A stretch of DNA of 64,000 bases, from assembly GCF_028807635.1 (NCBI RefSeq), contig NZ_JARBAX010000002.1:1488001-1552000 (forward strand), read 5' to 3'. Position 1 is the first letter of the stretch; each line of letters begins with the position of its first letter. The notes beneath the pieces are model-generated. The model was not told where the DNA came from. It saw nothing but the letters and a program-made list of their open reading frames with translations, and ran no database searches. The DNA is from Streptomyces spiramyceticus (GTDB taxonomy: Bacteria; Actinomycetota; Actinomycetes; Streptomycetales; Streptomycetaceae). Shown one piece after another: positions 41,756-52,759 of the stretch. A program made the position numbers and the translations under genes.

Positions 41756-42756
41756 GGCACGGGAGTCTTCTGTGCCGACGGTACGTGCGCTCGTGGCATG
41801 TCCGGCATCCTGCGAATCCTGTCCCCGCCGACCCCATAGTGATCCAGGAATGCCTGCCGCAGCGTCTGCGCCGACCCGAACCCGCAACGACGCGCGATCG
41901 CGGCCAGCGGCAGCCCGCTGGACCGCACCAGATGAGCTGCCGCCTCCGTACGGGCCGCCCGCACCGCCCGTGTCGGGGTCGTGCCGAGATGCGCGGTGAA
42001 CAGGCGGGTCAGGTGCCGGGGGCTCACTCCCGCCCGGGCCGCCAGCACGCCGGGCGTCAGGTCCTCGGCCAGGTGGCCCGCGATGTAGCCGGCGAGGTCC
42101 CGTACGAGCCGGTCCCCCGGCGGTGGGGCGGCCAGGAACATGCTGATCTGGGCCTGATCGGCGGGCCGGTGCAGGTAGGAGACCAGTTCGCGTGCGACGG
42201 CGCGGGCGAGCGTCGGGCCGTGGTCGTCCTCGATCAGAGACAGCGTCAGGTCGAGTGCGCTGGTGACCCCGGCGGAGGTGTAGACGTTGCCGTCGCGGAT
42301 GTAGAGCGGCCCTACGTCAACGGCCACCGCGGGGTGGCGAGCGGCCAGTTGCTCGCCGTAACCCCAGTGTGTAGTCACCCGCCGATGGTCCAGCAGCCCG
42401 GCGGCGGCGAGCACGTAGGTGCCGGTACAGACGGAGGCGACGCGTCGACTGCGCTCGGCCAGCCGCCGGACCTGGGCCAGCAGCCGCCCGTCCGCCGCCG
42501 CGTCTTCGTACCCGGCTCCGCCGACGACGATCAACGTATCCAGCCGTCCGGTCACCGCCTCAAGCCCGCACCCCGCCCCGAGCACGATCCCGGCCGAACT
42601 GCGGGCGGCACGGCGGCCGAGGGTGCCGAGCTCGATGGCGTAGGGCGGGGTGGCGCCGTACCGGTTGGCGATGTCCAGTGCGCCGCTGGGGCAGGCGATG
42701 TCAAGTATCTGCGCGTCGTCGTAAGCCACGATGAGGATGCGCCGCTGGTTGTCCAT
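41752..42756 (-). CDS. GlxA-type AraC-family regulator with DJ-1/PfpI domain, 334 aa
   Basis: Residues about 5-170 form a DJ-1/PfpI-like sensor (ILIVAYDDAQILDIACPSGA, Cys in ASVCTGTYVLAAAGLLD). Residues about 215-320 form the AraC double HTH (LAARAGVSPRHLTRLFTAHL, GLPLAAIARRCGFGSAQTLR). Members control small-molecule catabolism such as glycine betaine or arginine. It is cotranscribed and translationally coupled (4-bp overlap) with a secreted PfpI protein that resembles its own sensor domain. Confidence 0.92.
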   Translation of the reverse strand: MDNQRRILIVAYDDAQILDIACPSGALDIANRYGATPPYAIELGTLGRRAARSSAGIVLGAGCGLEAVTGRLDTLIVVGGAGYEDAAADGRLLAQVRRLAERSRRVASVCTGTYVLAAAGLLDHRRVTTHWGYGEQLAARHPAVAVDVGPLYIRDGNVYTSAGVTSALDLTLSLIEDDHGPTLARAVARELVSYLHRPADQAQISMFLAAPPPGDRLVRDLAGYIAGHLAEDLTPGVLAARAGVSPRHLTRLFTAHLGTTPTRAVRAARTEAAAHLVRSSGLPLAAIARRCGFGSAQTLRQAFLDHYGVGGDRIRRMPDMPRAHVPSAQKTPVP

Positions 42757-42926
42757 GGGCCGATGCCATCACGCACCGCAGAACAGCGATGTGGTGCGAG
42801 CATGAAACCGCTGCTGGGCCGCTCACCTGAGCCGCGGGCGGTCCCGGGCCGGTCTCAGGACGCCCTCCTCCGGGGCGCTGCGTACCCTGGAAGCAGGACG
42901 CCCCGTACCGCCCGTGGAGGTACGCC

Positions 42927-43307
42927 ATGACCCGCGGTCACCGCTTTCACGTCGATCAGCACGGGCACTCCGTCAGCGTCCAGCTCGGACGGCGCTCGGC
43001 CGGCATCGAGGTCCTGGTGGACGGCAAGGTGGTTGCCTACCGGCCGGGCCGCGCCAAAGGCGTCACGATCCTGGCCGCGGAGCTGCCCGAGGAGCCGCCC
43101 CGGCCCTTCCGCATCCTCGTGGAAGACATGGGCGGCACGCCGTTCTGCGTCATGGACACGGCCGGATCGACCTTCCTCATGCCACAGGTGCCCTTGACCA
43201 GCCGACACGAGTCGCCGCCGCGCCTCACGTCGTCGGATCCTGTACGCCGCCTGCGCAGGATCCTGCGGCGCATCCGAATCACACATCACGGCCCGCACGG
43301 TGCGTGA
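42927..43307 (+). CDS. Hypothetical protein, 126 aa
   Basis: A well-supported start (GGAGG 7 bp before ATG 42927) opens a protein with an N-terminal beta-rich part (FHVDQHGHSVSVQLG, GIEVLVDGKVVAYRP, VTILAAELPEEPPRPFRILV) and a basic tail (RRLRRILRRIRITHH). The His-rich start and paired strands suggest a small all-beta fold. I do not recognise a family. It is divergent from the GlxA-type gene, with 170 bp between. Confidence 0.65.
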   Translation: MTRGHRFHVDQHGHSVSVQLGRRSAGIEVLVDGKVVAYRPGRAKGVTILAAELPEEPPRPFRILVEDMGGTPFCVMDTAGSTFLMPQVPLTSRHESPPRLTSSDPVRRLRRILRRIRITHHGPHGA

Positions 43308-43319
43308 GACGCACGCACG

Positions 43320-44231
43320 TCAGGGCGTCCGGGGTCGCCCTACGAGTGCCTCGACTCCGTCCAGCATCCGTTCGAGCCCGAATTCGAAGAGGGTGTCGAG
43401 TTCGAGGTCGAACTCGTCCTGGTCGAAGAGGGTCGACAGCACCGGATAGGCCCCGGTCGCCTGGATCGCTTCAATCCGCGGCTCGTTGGACGCCATCCAC
43501 TCCTCCGGTGTCATTCCGGTGTCCTGCCGTGCTTGCGACTCCAGCTCAATGGCCATCGCGACGCCCTGGGCGTACCCGACGAGAGTCAGGTGGACATGGA
43601 CCATCTCGTACGGCGTGAGCCCCAGTCCGCGCAGAACGCTCAGGACCCGCTCGGTGTACCGCATCGCATGGGGTGAAGCCATCGGCCGGGTGAGGGCGGC
43701 CGTGGCCCGCGCCAGCCAGGGATGGCGCTCGTACAGACTCCACAACCACCGTGCCTCCAGCGCCAGTTGCGCACGCCAGCCGGACGGTCGTGGTCCCGGC
43801 GGTTCTTCGCTGAACACCGCCTCCGACATCAGCCGTACGAGCTCGCCCTTGCTCGGGACATGACGGTAGAGCGCCATGGTGGACGTGCCGAACTCGGTCG
43901 CGAGCCGGCGCATGGAGAGCGCGGTGAGCCCCTCCGCGTCGACGAGCGTGATGGCGGCGCGAATGACGCGCTCGCGGGTGAGGCCATGGCCGGGCGGGGC
44001 CGAGCGCTCCCGTCCCGGCTCGGCGACCACCGTGCCGACACCGGGCACGGCCCGCACCAGCCCCTCGCGGTTCAGCGCGGCGAGAGCTTTCGTCGCGGTC
44101 GCCATCGCGACGCCCCACTCCTTGGTGATGAGGCGTGTGGAGGGGACGAGATCACCGGGAACGAGCTCGCCCGAGGTGATGCGGCGGCGGATGTCCCCGG
44201 CGATCCGGAGGTAGGGCGGCTCGACCTTCAT
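43320..44231 (-). CDS. GntR-TetR hybrid transcription regulator, 303 aa
   Basis: Residues about 5-70 are a GntR winged helix (YLRIAGDIRRRITSGELVPG, DLVPSTRLITKEWGVAMATA). Residues about 85-130 are a TetR HTH (RVIRAAITLVDAEGLTALSM, FGTSTMALYRHVPSKGEL). The rest is a TetR C-terminal ligand domain of the TetR_C_1 type. Having two DNA-binding domains in one chain is a known actinobacterial arrangement beside MFS drug exporters. It is divergent from an MFS exporter across a 10-bp inverted repeat, so it is probably the drug-responsive repressor of that gene and its own. Confidence 0.92.
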   Translation of the reverse strand: MKVEPPYLRIAGDIRRRITSGELVPGDLVPSTRLITKEWGVAMATATKALAALNREGLVRAVPGVGTVVAEPGRERSAPPGHGLTRERVIRAAITLVDAEGLTALSMRRLATEFGTSTMALYRHVPSKGELVRLMSEAVFSEEPPGPRPSGWRAQLALEARWLWSLYERHPWLARATAALTRPMASPHAMRYTERVLSVLRGLGLTPYEMVHVHLTLVGYAQGVAMAIELESQARQDTGMTPEEWMASNEPRIEAIQATGAYPVLSTLFDQDEFDLELDTLFEFGLERMLDGVEALVGRPRTP

Positions 44232-44243
44232 GCCCGTACTGTA

Positions 44244-44279
44244 CTAGTGCACCAAAGTGGTCCGTGACGGGTGCACTAG
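44244..44279. promoter_or_regulatory. Operator between the GntR-TetR and MFS genes
   Basis: CTAGTGCACC (44244-44253) and GGTGCACTAG (44270-44279) form a perfect 10-bp inverted repeat with a 16-bp spacer. Each arm also holds GTGCAC, itself symmetric. The centre-to-centre distance of the arms is 26 bp, which would suit two recognition units per protomer. Confidence 0.8.
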
Positions 44280-44324
44280 GTATCTGTTTGCGGTGTACGC
44301 GCCGACCCGATTCCGTATCGAGCC

Positions 44325-45877
44325 ATGGAGAACACACCCGGCCCCCGCGCGGGCCGCAAGGAATGGACCGCTCTCGGCGTCCTGATGCTGCCCCTGCTCC
44401 TCGTCTCGATGGACGTCTCAGTCCTTTACTTCGCGATCCCGTACGTCAGCCAGGACCTGGCACCGAGCGCCACCCAGCAGCTGTGGATCCTCGACATGTA
44501 CGGCTTCGTACTCGCTGGACTGCTCATCACCATGGGCGCGCTCGGTGACCGCATCGGGCGGCGCACGCTGGTGCTCGTGGGAGCCGTGGTCTTCGGCGCG
44601 GCCTCGGTCGCCGCCGCGTACGCGCATTCGGCCGAACTGCTCATCGCCGTACGCGCACTGCTCGGACTCGGCGGCGCCGCCCTGATGCCGTCGACCCTCG
44701 CTCTGATCCGCAACCTCTTCCACGACGAGAAGCAGCGCGGCAAGGCGGTAACCATCTGGACGGCCGTCATGACCACGGGCATCTCCATCGGCCCAGTGGT
44801 CAGCGGCCTGCTGCTGGAACACTTCTGGTGGGGATCGGTCTTCATCGTCAACCTGCCCCCGATGGTGCTGCTGATCGCCCTGGTGCCGTTCCTGGTACCG
44901 GAGTTCAAGTCGCCGAAGCAGGGCCGCTTCGACCTGCTGAGCGCGCGGCACTCTCACTCGCTGCCCTGCTCCCGGTGATCTACGGCATCAAGGAATGGGC
45001 CCGGCACGGTTACGAGCCGCTGCCCGCCCTGTGCATCGCCTCGGGGCTCGCGCTCGGCTTCGCCTTCATAGGCCGCCAGAAGCGCCTCGCACACCCGGTG
45101 ATCGACCTGAGCCTGCTGCGCCGACGTGCCTTCGGCGGCGCGGTGTTCGCCAATCTCCTCGCCATGTTCGCCACGGTGGGAATGGCCGTCTTCTTCACCC
45201 AGTATCTGCAGTCCGTCCTGGGCATGGGCCCGTTCGAGGCCGCACTGTGGAGCCTGGTGCCGGCCGTGGGCGTGGCCGTCATGGCCCCGGCCGGCGCGGC
45301 ACTCGCGCAGCGCACCGACCGTGCGTATGTCATGGGCGGCGGCTTCCTCGTCTCCGCCTGCGGATTCCTCTGGCTGGCCCAGGTGCGTACCGACTCGCCC
45401 CTCTGGTTCACCCTCGTCGGCGGCTCCGTCTATGCGGGCGGTTTGGTCGCGGCCATGACCCTCGCCAATGAACTCGCTCTCGGCGCCGCCCCGCCGGAGC
45501 GCGCGGGCTCGGCCGCGGCCGTGCTCGAATCGGGCCAGGAGCTGGGAGGCGCCCTGGGCATGGCGATACTCGGCTCCGTGGGAGCGGCGGTCTACAGCCG
45601 CGACATGGCCGACGCCCTGCCGGCCGACGTGGCACACGCCGACGCCGTACGCGAAACGCTGGGCGGCGCGGCTGCGGTGGCGGCGCACTTGCCGACAAGG
45701 ACGGCAGAGACCGTGCTGGCGGCCGCGCGCGACGCCTTCACCCACGGGATGGGCTTCGCTGCGGTCGGCGCGGCCGCTGCCATGGCCGGAGCGGGCGTCT
45801 TCTCGCTCGTACTGCTCAGGGGCGCAGGCAGGACGAAGCCGACATCCGCCGAACCGGAGCGTGCCGTGCGGGGCTAG
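44325..45877 (+). pseudogene. DHA2-type MFS drug exporter, frameshifted
   Basis: The first frame gives residues 1-206 of a 14-helix DHA2 exporter (MDVSVLYFAIPYVSQDLAPS, motif A GDRIGRR, motif C GISIGPVVSG). It then runs off at RHSHSLPCSR and stops at 44978. The rest of the protein (LSLAALLPVIYGIKEWARHG onward to 45877) continues in another frame. The join is at GCGCGCG (44941-44947), where removing one CG gives an uninterrupted frame of 517 residues like SmvA/Pur8-type proteins. It is a dinucleotide slippage mutation or a sequence error. Promoter, operator and regulator are intact, which favours a recent event. Confidence 0.85.
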
Positions 45878-45988
45878 CTGCTCTTCTTCCCGTCGGCGCC
45901 GACGTTCGGGTGATAAGTGGCCTCGCATGCAACTGAACGCCACCTGACGGGACTCCTGTTGGTCAGTGACGACACGCAGGAGGTTCCG

Positions 45989-47960
<1,972 letters not shown>

Positions 47961-48016
47961 CGGTGGCCGGGTGAGCCCTGGGGGAGCCGGGCGCACCGGG
48001 CGGCCCCCCGACCACC

Positions 48017-48496
48017 TCAGTGCCCGGGCAGCACGCACACAGTGTCGAGGCCCAGCACACGATTGAGCCGGCCGAACGCCAGCCAGGAGCCGATGCTCAT
48101 GCTCAGCTCCACGATTTCGAGCCGGCTGTAGTACGCGGTCATCCGCGTCCAGAATTCGTCGTCGAGGCCGTGGTGATCCAGGGCGTACCGCTCGGCGTAC
48201 TCGGCGGCCAGCCGCGTCCGGTCGTCGAAAGCGCCGGTGGTACGCCACTGGGCCACCGCGTCGGTGAACTCCTCCTCGACCTTCTGCCCGTCCCGTTCGG
48301 TCCGCCAGTCGAGGCAGAAGGCGCACCCGTTGATCTGCGCGATCCGCAGCCGCGCGGCCTCGAACTCGCGCAGCCCCAGGGTCGTGTGGGCGTACACCGA
48401 CAGCGAGAAGTTCGAGGCGGCGATCCCGATGCCGGGGACCATCTCGCCCCACACGTACTCGATCGCGTTCTTGCCCTCGGGGATGTCGATGTTCAT
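48017..48496 (-). CDS. Carboxymuconolactone decarboxylase / AhpD-like protein, 159 aa
   Basis: A CMD fold with the peroxidatic CxxC motif in INGCAFCLDWRTERDG and the usual RLRIAQ before it. Such proteins are thiol peroxidases/reductases or decarboxylases; the CxxC favours an AhpD-like redox role. The ATG overlaps the stop of the reductase gene upstream by 4 bp. It follows the peroxide-producing cholesterol oxidase convergently, which may be chance. Confidence 0.85.
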   Translation of the reverse strand: MNIDIPEGKNAIEYVWGEMVPGIGIAASNFSLSVYAHTTLGLREFEAARLRIAQINGCAFCLDWRTERDGQKVEEEFTDAVAQWRTTGAFDDRTRLAAEYAERYALDHHGLDDEFWTRMTAYYSRLEIVELSMSIGSWLAFGRLNRVLGLDTVCVLPGH

Positions 48497-49572
48497 CGCT
48501 TACTCCTTCCGAGCTTGCCGACTGCGGGGCGCAGTGGCACGTCGAGCGCGTCGTAGAGCCCGGGTTCCGCGTCCACGAGCCAGTCGATGGCGCCCACCAG
48601 CCGGCCGACGGCGGTGGCGTTCCCGCCCGCCGAACGGTTCTCGCCTTCGTCGGTGGCCTCGACCGTGACCTCGATGCGCGGGCAGCCCTCGATGATCACC
48701 CGGTGTGCCCCGTCGCCGTTGGGCGGCGCAGGCCAGTCCGGTGCGCAGGACGGGTGGATGCGGGTGACGTGCTCGATGACGATGCGGGGTTCGCCCTCGA
48801 CGATGCCCTGCACCTCGAACCGCACCGCGCCCTGGGTGCCCGCCTCGAACGAGCCCATCGTCCGGGTGCTCACTGTGGCGTCGAGCGGGCGCCGGTCCAT
48901 GGTCTCGCGTATCTCGTCGAGTTCGACGTCCAGTGCCCTGGCCATCAGCCGTATCTGCCCGCCCCACACCATGGTCGGGACGGTAGGCGCGAGCATCAGC
49001 GGCTCGTAGTCCATCGGCCGGCCCATGCCGACCAGGTACCGGACCGAGTCGGGCTGGTCGTAGGTGGAGTAGTCGAAGATCTCCTGGCAGCGGATCACGT
49101 CCACGGTGGTGCCGAGTCCGCTGATCAGCAGGGGCAGTACGTCGTTGCCCCAGCCGGGGTCGACACCGGAGACGAACAGCGAGCCGCCGCCGTCCGCGAT
49201 CGCGGCCAGCACCGGCTCGCGCAACTCCGGCGGGGCGCCCTCCTGGTCGTACAGCGCGTACACCGAAGGGGTGACGACCACGGCTCCGGCGCGGATCGCC
49301 CTGACGCTGTCGGCGAGTGCATCGTCAGGGCGGATGTCACCGGAAGCGGCGTACACCACGGCCTGGGGGCGGGCGGCCAGCACCGCGTCGATGTCGTCGG
49401 TCGCCGCGACGCCCAGATCATGGTTGAGCCCACCGAGACCGCCTGCGTCTCGGCCCACCTTGTCGGGGTTGTGGACGAGTACGTTCGTGAGCTTCAGCGC
49501 CGGATTGGCCTCGACGGCACGGATCGCCAAGCGGCCGACGTTCCCGGTACCCCAGACAACCGTGGAAATCAT
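48493..49572 (-). CDS. Dihydrodipicolinate-reductase-like NAD(P) oxidoreductase, 359 aa
   Basis: The N-terminal Rossmann domain begins VVWGTGNVGRLAIRAVEANP and contains VVYAASGDIRPDDAL. The C-terminal part has GVDPGWGNDVLPLLISGLG, as in the 2,4-diaminopentanoate dehydrogenase / DapB-like group found widely in mycobacteria and streptomycetes near steroid and lipid genes. The substrate is not known. ATG 49572 matches the family start; the longer frame to 49599 adds nothing. It is coupled to the CMD gene. Confidence 0.85.
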   Translation of the reverse strand: MISTVVWGTGNVGRLAIRAVEANPALKLTNVLVHNPDKVGRDAGGLGGLNHDLGVAATDDIDAVLAARPQAVVYAASGDIRPDDALADSVRAIRAGAVVVTPSVYALYDQEGAPPELREPVLAAIADGGGSLFVSGVDPGWGNDVLPLLISGLGTTVDVIRCQEIFDYSTYDQPDSVRYLVGMGRPMDYEPLMLAPTVPTMVWGGQIRLMARALDVELDEIRETMDRRPLDATVSTRTMGSFEAGTQGAVRFEVQGIVEGEPRIVIEHVTRIHPSCAPDWPAPPNGDGAHRVIIEGCPRIEVTVEATDEGENRSAGGNATAVGRLVGAIDWLVDAEPGLYDALDVPLRPAVGKLGRSKR

Positions 49573-49644
49573 GCGGCGGAGGGTAGCGCGAGGACCCAAC
49601 GGTTCCTAGGCACGCGACGACCCCAAACCGTAAGGGAGTTGGGA

Positions 49645-49779
49645 TCAGTGCGCGCCATGCCTGCGGAGGTTCTCCGTCAGCATCGTCGTGGCCTCGCCGA
49701 CACCAATGCTGCCGCTGTCCTGGTCGGCCACGGGCAGGCGTCCGTCCGTGGATTTGAGCTCGGTCATGGCCTCTTCCAT
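49645..49779 (-). CDS. Possible 44-aa protein or relic
   Basis: A short leftward frame reads MTELKSTDGRLPVADQDSGS then IGVGEATTMLTENLRRHGAH. It has protein-like composition and coding-type codon bias but no ribosome site, and the frame is also open a little upstream. It may be the tail of a decayed gene or a small gene in the tail of the MmyB-type regulator's transcript. Confidence 0.25.
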   Translation of the reverse strand: MEEAMTELKSTDGRLPVADQDSGSIGVGEATTMLTENLRRHGAH

Positions 49780-49836
49780 CGCACGGTGCGACGCCCACCG
49801 CGAGCGGATCTGAGGCGACAGGGGACAGGCCCCCGT

Positions 49837-50670
49837 TCAGCTCCCCTGGTTGGTTGTCCCAGCGAGCTCGCGGAGGGCCTTCGTGGTGAACTCGTCGAGA
49901 GGATAGAAGAGCTCGATGGCCAGTTCCGACAGCGTTACGTCGGCCGGGGCGCCGAATGTCGCCATGGTGCTGAACATCGACAGTTCCCCCTGCGGGGTGC
50001 GGATTCTCAGCGGCACCTGTATCGGGCTCGGCGGGCTCGGCCTCGATGCCGGGGCGTCGGCCCCGGCCTGCTCCTGGTCGGCGAGGACTGGGTACTGGCT
50101 CACCTCTTCGTACAGCGCGCGTAGTTCCGCGTCTCCGGTGGCGTTGACCTGGCGGAGCAGCCGTTCGAGGAAGAGGCCTCGGACCTCACCGAGATTGGAC
50201 AGTCGCGAGGCCAGCCCCTCGGGGTGCAGAGCCAACCGGAACACGTTCGGCTGCGGCTCCAGCAGATGAGGCGGTATGCCGTCCATGAGCACGGCCATGG
50301 CCCGGTTGCCGGTCAGTACATTCCAGCAGCGGTCGACCACAACGGCGGGATACGGCTCGTGCGCCGTCAACATGGTGTCGAGCGCGGAACGGACCGACGC
50401 CATGTATTGGTCGTCGAGGCTGCTCTCCCGGTACGCCGGCGCGTAGTCGGCGGCCAGTAGCAAGGTGTTGCGCTCGCGCAAGGGGATGTCGAGGGCGGCA
50501 GACAGGCGGAGCAGCATCGTACGGCTCGGGCGTGCGCGGCCGGTCTCCACGCAGGACAGGTGGCGCGCGGAGGTGTCTGCCAGGAGAGCGAGGTCGAGTT
50601 GGCTGAACCTGCGGCGCCGGCGCCAGTCCCTCAGCAACGCGCCGACCCGGGACGGCTGTTCCACATCCAT
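49837..50670 (-). CDS. XRE regulator with MmyB-like ligand domain, 277 aa
   Basis: Residues about 8-75 are an HTH_31-type domain (RVGALLRDWRRRRRFSQLDL, ARHLSCVETGRARPSRTML). The rest is the MmyB-like domain (AHEPYPAVVVDRCWNVLTGN, RAMAVLMDGIPPHLLEP, NVFRLALHPEGL), thought to bind fatty acyl or other small ligands. Its divergent neighbour is a small membrane protein at 50805, a likely target. The second ATG at 50670 is taken; GTG 50691 has no better ribosome site. Confidence 0.9.
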   Translation of the reverse strand: MDVEQPSRVGALLRDWRRRRRFSQLDLALLADTSARHLSCVETGRARPSRTMLLRLSAALDIPLRERNTLLLAADYAPAYRESSLDDQYMASVRSALDTMLTAHEPYPAVVVDRCWNVLTGNRAMAVLMDGIPPHLLEPQPNVFRLALHPEGLASRLSNLGEVRGLFLERLLRQVNATGDAELRALYEEVSQYPVLADQEQAGADAPASRPSPPSPIQVPLRIRTPQGELSMFSTMATFGAPADVTLSELAIELFYPLDEFTTKALRELAGTTNQGS

Positions 50671-50804
50671 GCCCAGGAGGATAACTGCCACTGGATCAGG
50701 GAGGCCATGACCTCAGAGGTCATTGAGTCCATGACGCTTGCGATGCCACCGTCTCCCCAGGCCGGGCATGTTCAGGTCCCGGCCCTCAGACCAAGGAGAC
50801 CTGT

Positions 50805-51245
50805 ATGACCCTCACGGCCATGACCGCCCAGCGCCCGGCGGCCGGCAGCGCCGCGTCGGACCTGCTGCGTACCAGCCTGCGCATCGACGCCTGGAGTACC
50901 GCCGTCTTCGGCGTTGTCATGCTCGTCGCCAGCGAGTGGCTCAGCGGCCCGCTCGGGCTGCCGACCGCTTGGTCCGTACCGTTCGGGATCGCCATGCTGG
51001 GCGGGGCCGCCGCGCTCGCCCTCATCGCCGGCTATCCCCGGATCCCGTCGCACCTCGCCGCGATCGTCGTCGTGGGCAACACACTCTCCTGCGCGGCGAT
51101 GCTCGTGCTGGCGTTCACGAGCGTCATACCGCTCACCGGCCTGGGTACGGCCTTCATGGTCGTCGGAGCGCTGGTGGTCGCGGTCTTCGCCGAACTGGAG
51201 TTCATCGGCCTTCGGCGCTCCAGGAGTGCCGTTCCCACGTCATGA
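50805..51245 (+). CDS. Four-helix membrane protein, 146 aa
   Basis: Four hydrophobic helices are visible (STAVFGVVMLVASEWLSG, WSVPFGIAMLGGAAALALIA, HLAAIVVVGNTLSCAAMLVL, LGTAFMVVGALVVAVFAELE) after a 27-residue N-terminus. It resembles small actinobacterial integral membrane proteins often placed beside MmyB-type regulators. AAGGAGA lies 6 bp before ATG 50805. No transport signature is seen. Confidence 0.8.
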   Translation: MTLTAMTAQRPAAGSAASDLLRTSLRIDAWSTAVFGVVMLVASEWLSGPLGLPTAWSVPFGIAMLGGAAALALIAGYPRIPSHLAAIVVVGNTLSCAAMLVLAFTSVIPLTGLGTAFMVVGALVVAVFAELEFIGLRRSRSAVPTS

Positions 51246-51277
51246 CGTGTGTTCGGCTGCCGTATACGTGACGGCCC

Positions 51278-52618
51278 TCAGCGCGGCGGGATGTGCGGGC
51301 CCGCCGGCGCGGGTCCCAGAGTCGTTGTGCCCCGGGCCGCCCGGTGCCCCAGCCCCGTGCGGTATACGTCCAGGGCCGCCTCAGTGCGGCCGCCGCGGCG
51401 CAGCAGGTCGCCCAGCAGGCGGCACAGGTCGGCGAGGTCGCCGCTGGCCCCGCTGCGCTCCAGCAGGGCCAGGGCCAGGACGTAGTGCTCCTCGGCCGCC
51501 TCTGCCTCCCCTCTCTCCTCTGCGATCAACCCGAGCAGCCGGTGCGCGCCCCCCGCGTGCACCGCACCGTGCCGGTCGCCCAGTTCCAGCAGTGCCGAGA
51601 GGAGATCGGCCGCCTCGTCGTGCCGCCCGAGCCGCCGCAGTACATCGGCCAGCTCCACCTCGACCTGGGCGGTGTAGAGCGCGGCGCGCTTGGCGGCGAG
51701 CATGTCTCGGGCGGTACGCAACTCCTGCTCCGCGAGCGCCAGTTCGCCGCTCTGCGCCTGGACGTAGCCGCGCATCCAGTGGCAGTGCGCGAGATCGGTG
51801 CGCAGCCTCAGCTGCCGGTAGATCGCCTGGGCCTTGGCGAGCGAGGCGTCGGCGTCGGCCGTGCGCCCTTCGGTGAGGAACGTACGGGCCACCTGCCGAT
51901 GCATGCCTGCCACCAGCGCGGGGTCGTTGACCTGCGGCGCCAGGGCAAGGGCGAGCTCGGCGGCGTGCGCGGCGCGGGCGTGGGCGCCCATGTCGATGTA
52001 CGGGCCGATGACGGCGGCGTACAGCAGGACCAGCGCCTCGGGATCGGCCAGGCCGCTCGCGGCGAGCTCGTCGATGGTGGACTCAAGGAGATAGCAGGCG
52101 TAGCGCAGCTCCCCGGCGAGGAGGTGCGCGACGGCGCGGCCCCGGATCGCACGGGCGCGGCGAGGGAGTGGTTCACCGGCCAGGAGTCGTTCCGCGGCTT
52201 CGAAGTGCCGCCCTGCGTCGGCCAGTTCGCCGGTCTCCAGCGCGCATTCGCCGAGTCCCAGCAGCGCCTCGGCCTGCTCGGGCGCGAGGTCGAGGTGTTC
52301 CGCGTCGGTGAGCAGCCGGCGGTAGCCAACAGCAGCCTCGTCGGCGGCGCCGGTGGTGAGTTCTCGCTGGGCATCGGTGAGAGCGAGCCGCAGCTCGGTG
52401 GCCAGATGAGCGGGACGTCCGGTGGCCAGCTCCTCGTACGACGTGCCGAGCTGCTCCGCCAGGAAGCGCAGTGCGGTCTCGGAGGGGCGGAGCTTGCCGG
52501 ACTCAAGTGTCGAGATGTACGCGGGAGTGTACGAGGGGGCGGCCAACTGCCGTTGTGTCAGACCGCGTTGTGTACGCAGTCGCTGCACCCGGCGGCCGAT
52601 CTCGGCCGGTTCGTCCAT
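51278..52618 (-). CDS. XRE HTH regulator with TPR array, 446 aa
   Basis: Residues about 5-65 are a HTH_3 domain (IGRRVQRLRTQRGLTQRQLA, YISTLESGKLRPSETALRFL). The remaining about 370 residues are tandem TPR helices (EQAEALLGLGECALETGELA, CHWMRGYVQAQSGELALAEQ). This plan is that of peptide-sensing or starvation regulators of actinobacteria (PlcR/Rgg-like in outline). AGGGGGG lies 5 bp before ATG 52618; earlier in-frame codons lack a site. It is divergent from the secreted M64 peptidase, which may be its target. Confidence 0.88.
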   Translation of the reverse strand: MDEPAEIGRRVQRLRTQRGLTQRQLAAPSYTPAYISTLESGKLRPSETALRFLAEQLGTSYEELATGRPAHLATELRLALTDAQRELTTGAADEAAVGYRRLLTDAEHLDLAPEQAEALLGLGECALETGELADAGRHFEAAERLLAGEPLPRRARAIRGRAVAHLLAGELRYACYLLESTIDELAASGLADPEALVLLYAAVIGPYIDMGAHARAAHAAELALALAPQVNDPALVAGMHRQVARTFLTEGRTADADASLAKAQAIYRQLRLRTDLAHCHWMRGYVQAQSGELALAEQELRTARDMLAAKRAALYTAQVEVELADVLRRLGRHDEAADLLSALLELGDRHGAVHAGGAHRLLGLIAEERGEAEAAEEHYVLALALLERSGASGDLADLCRLLGDLLRRGGRTEAALDVYRTGLGHRAARGTTTLGPAPAGPHIPPR

Positions 52619-52759
52619 GAGAACCCCCCTGGTTGCTCCAACTCCCCAGTATTCATGGGCAGTAGACCATTGCGCGCATCCTGCGCCTCCGCCTAGTTTA
52701 AGCGCCGAGTTCATTGTGCTTACTCATTCGCTTAACTTCCGTATCAGGGGGAGGACTTC

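Noticed and set aside
47961..48016. Terminator after choA
   Set aside because: GC-rich partial pairing (GGGGG and CCCCC blocks) is visible, but no clean stem of the kind seen at 29177 or 38666.
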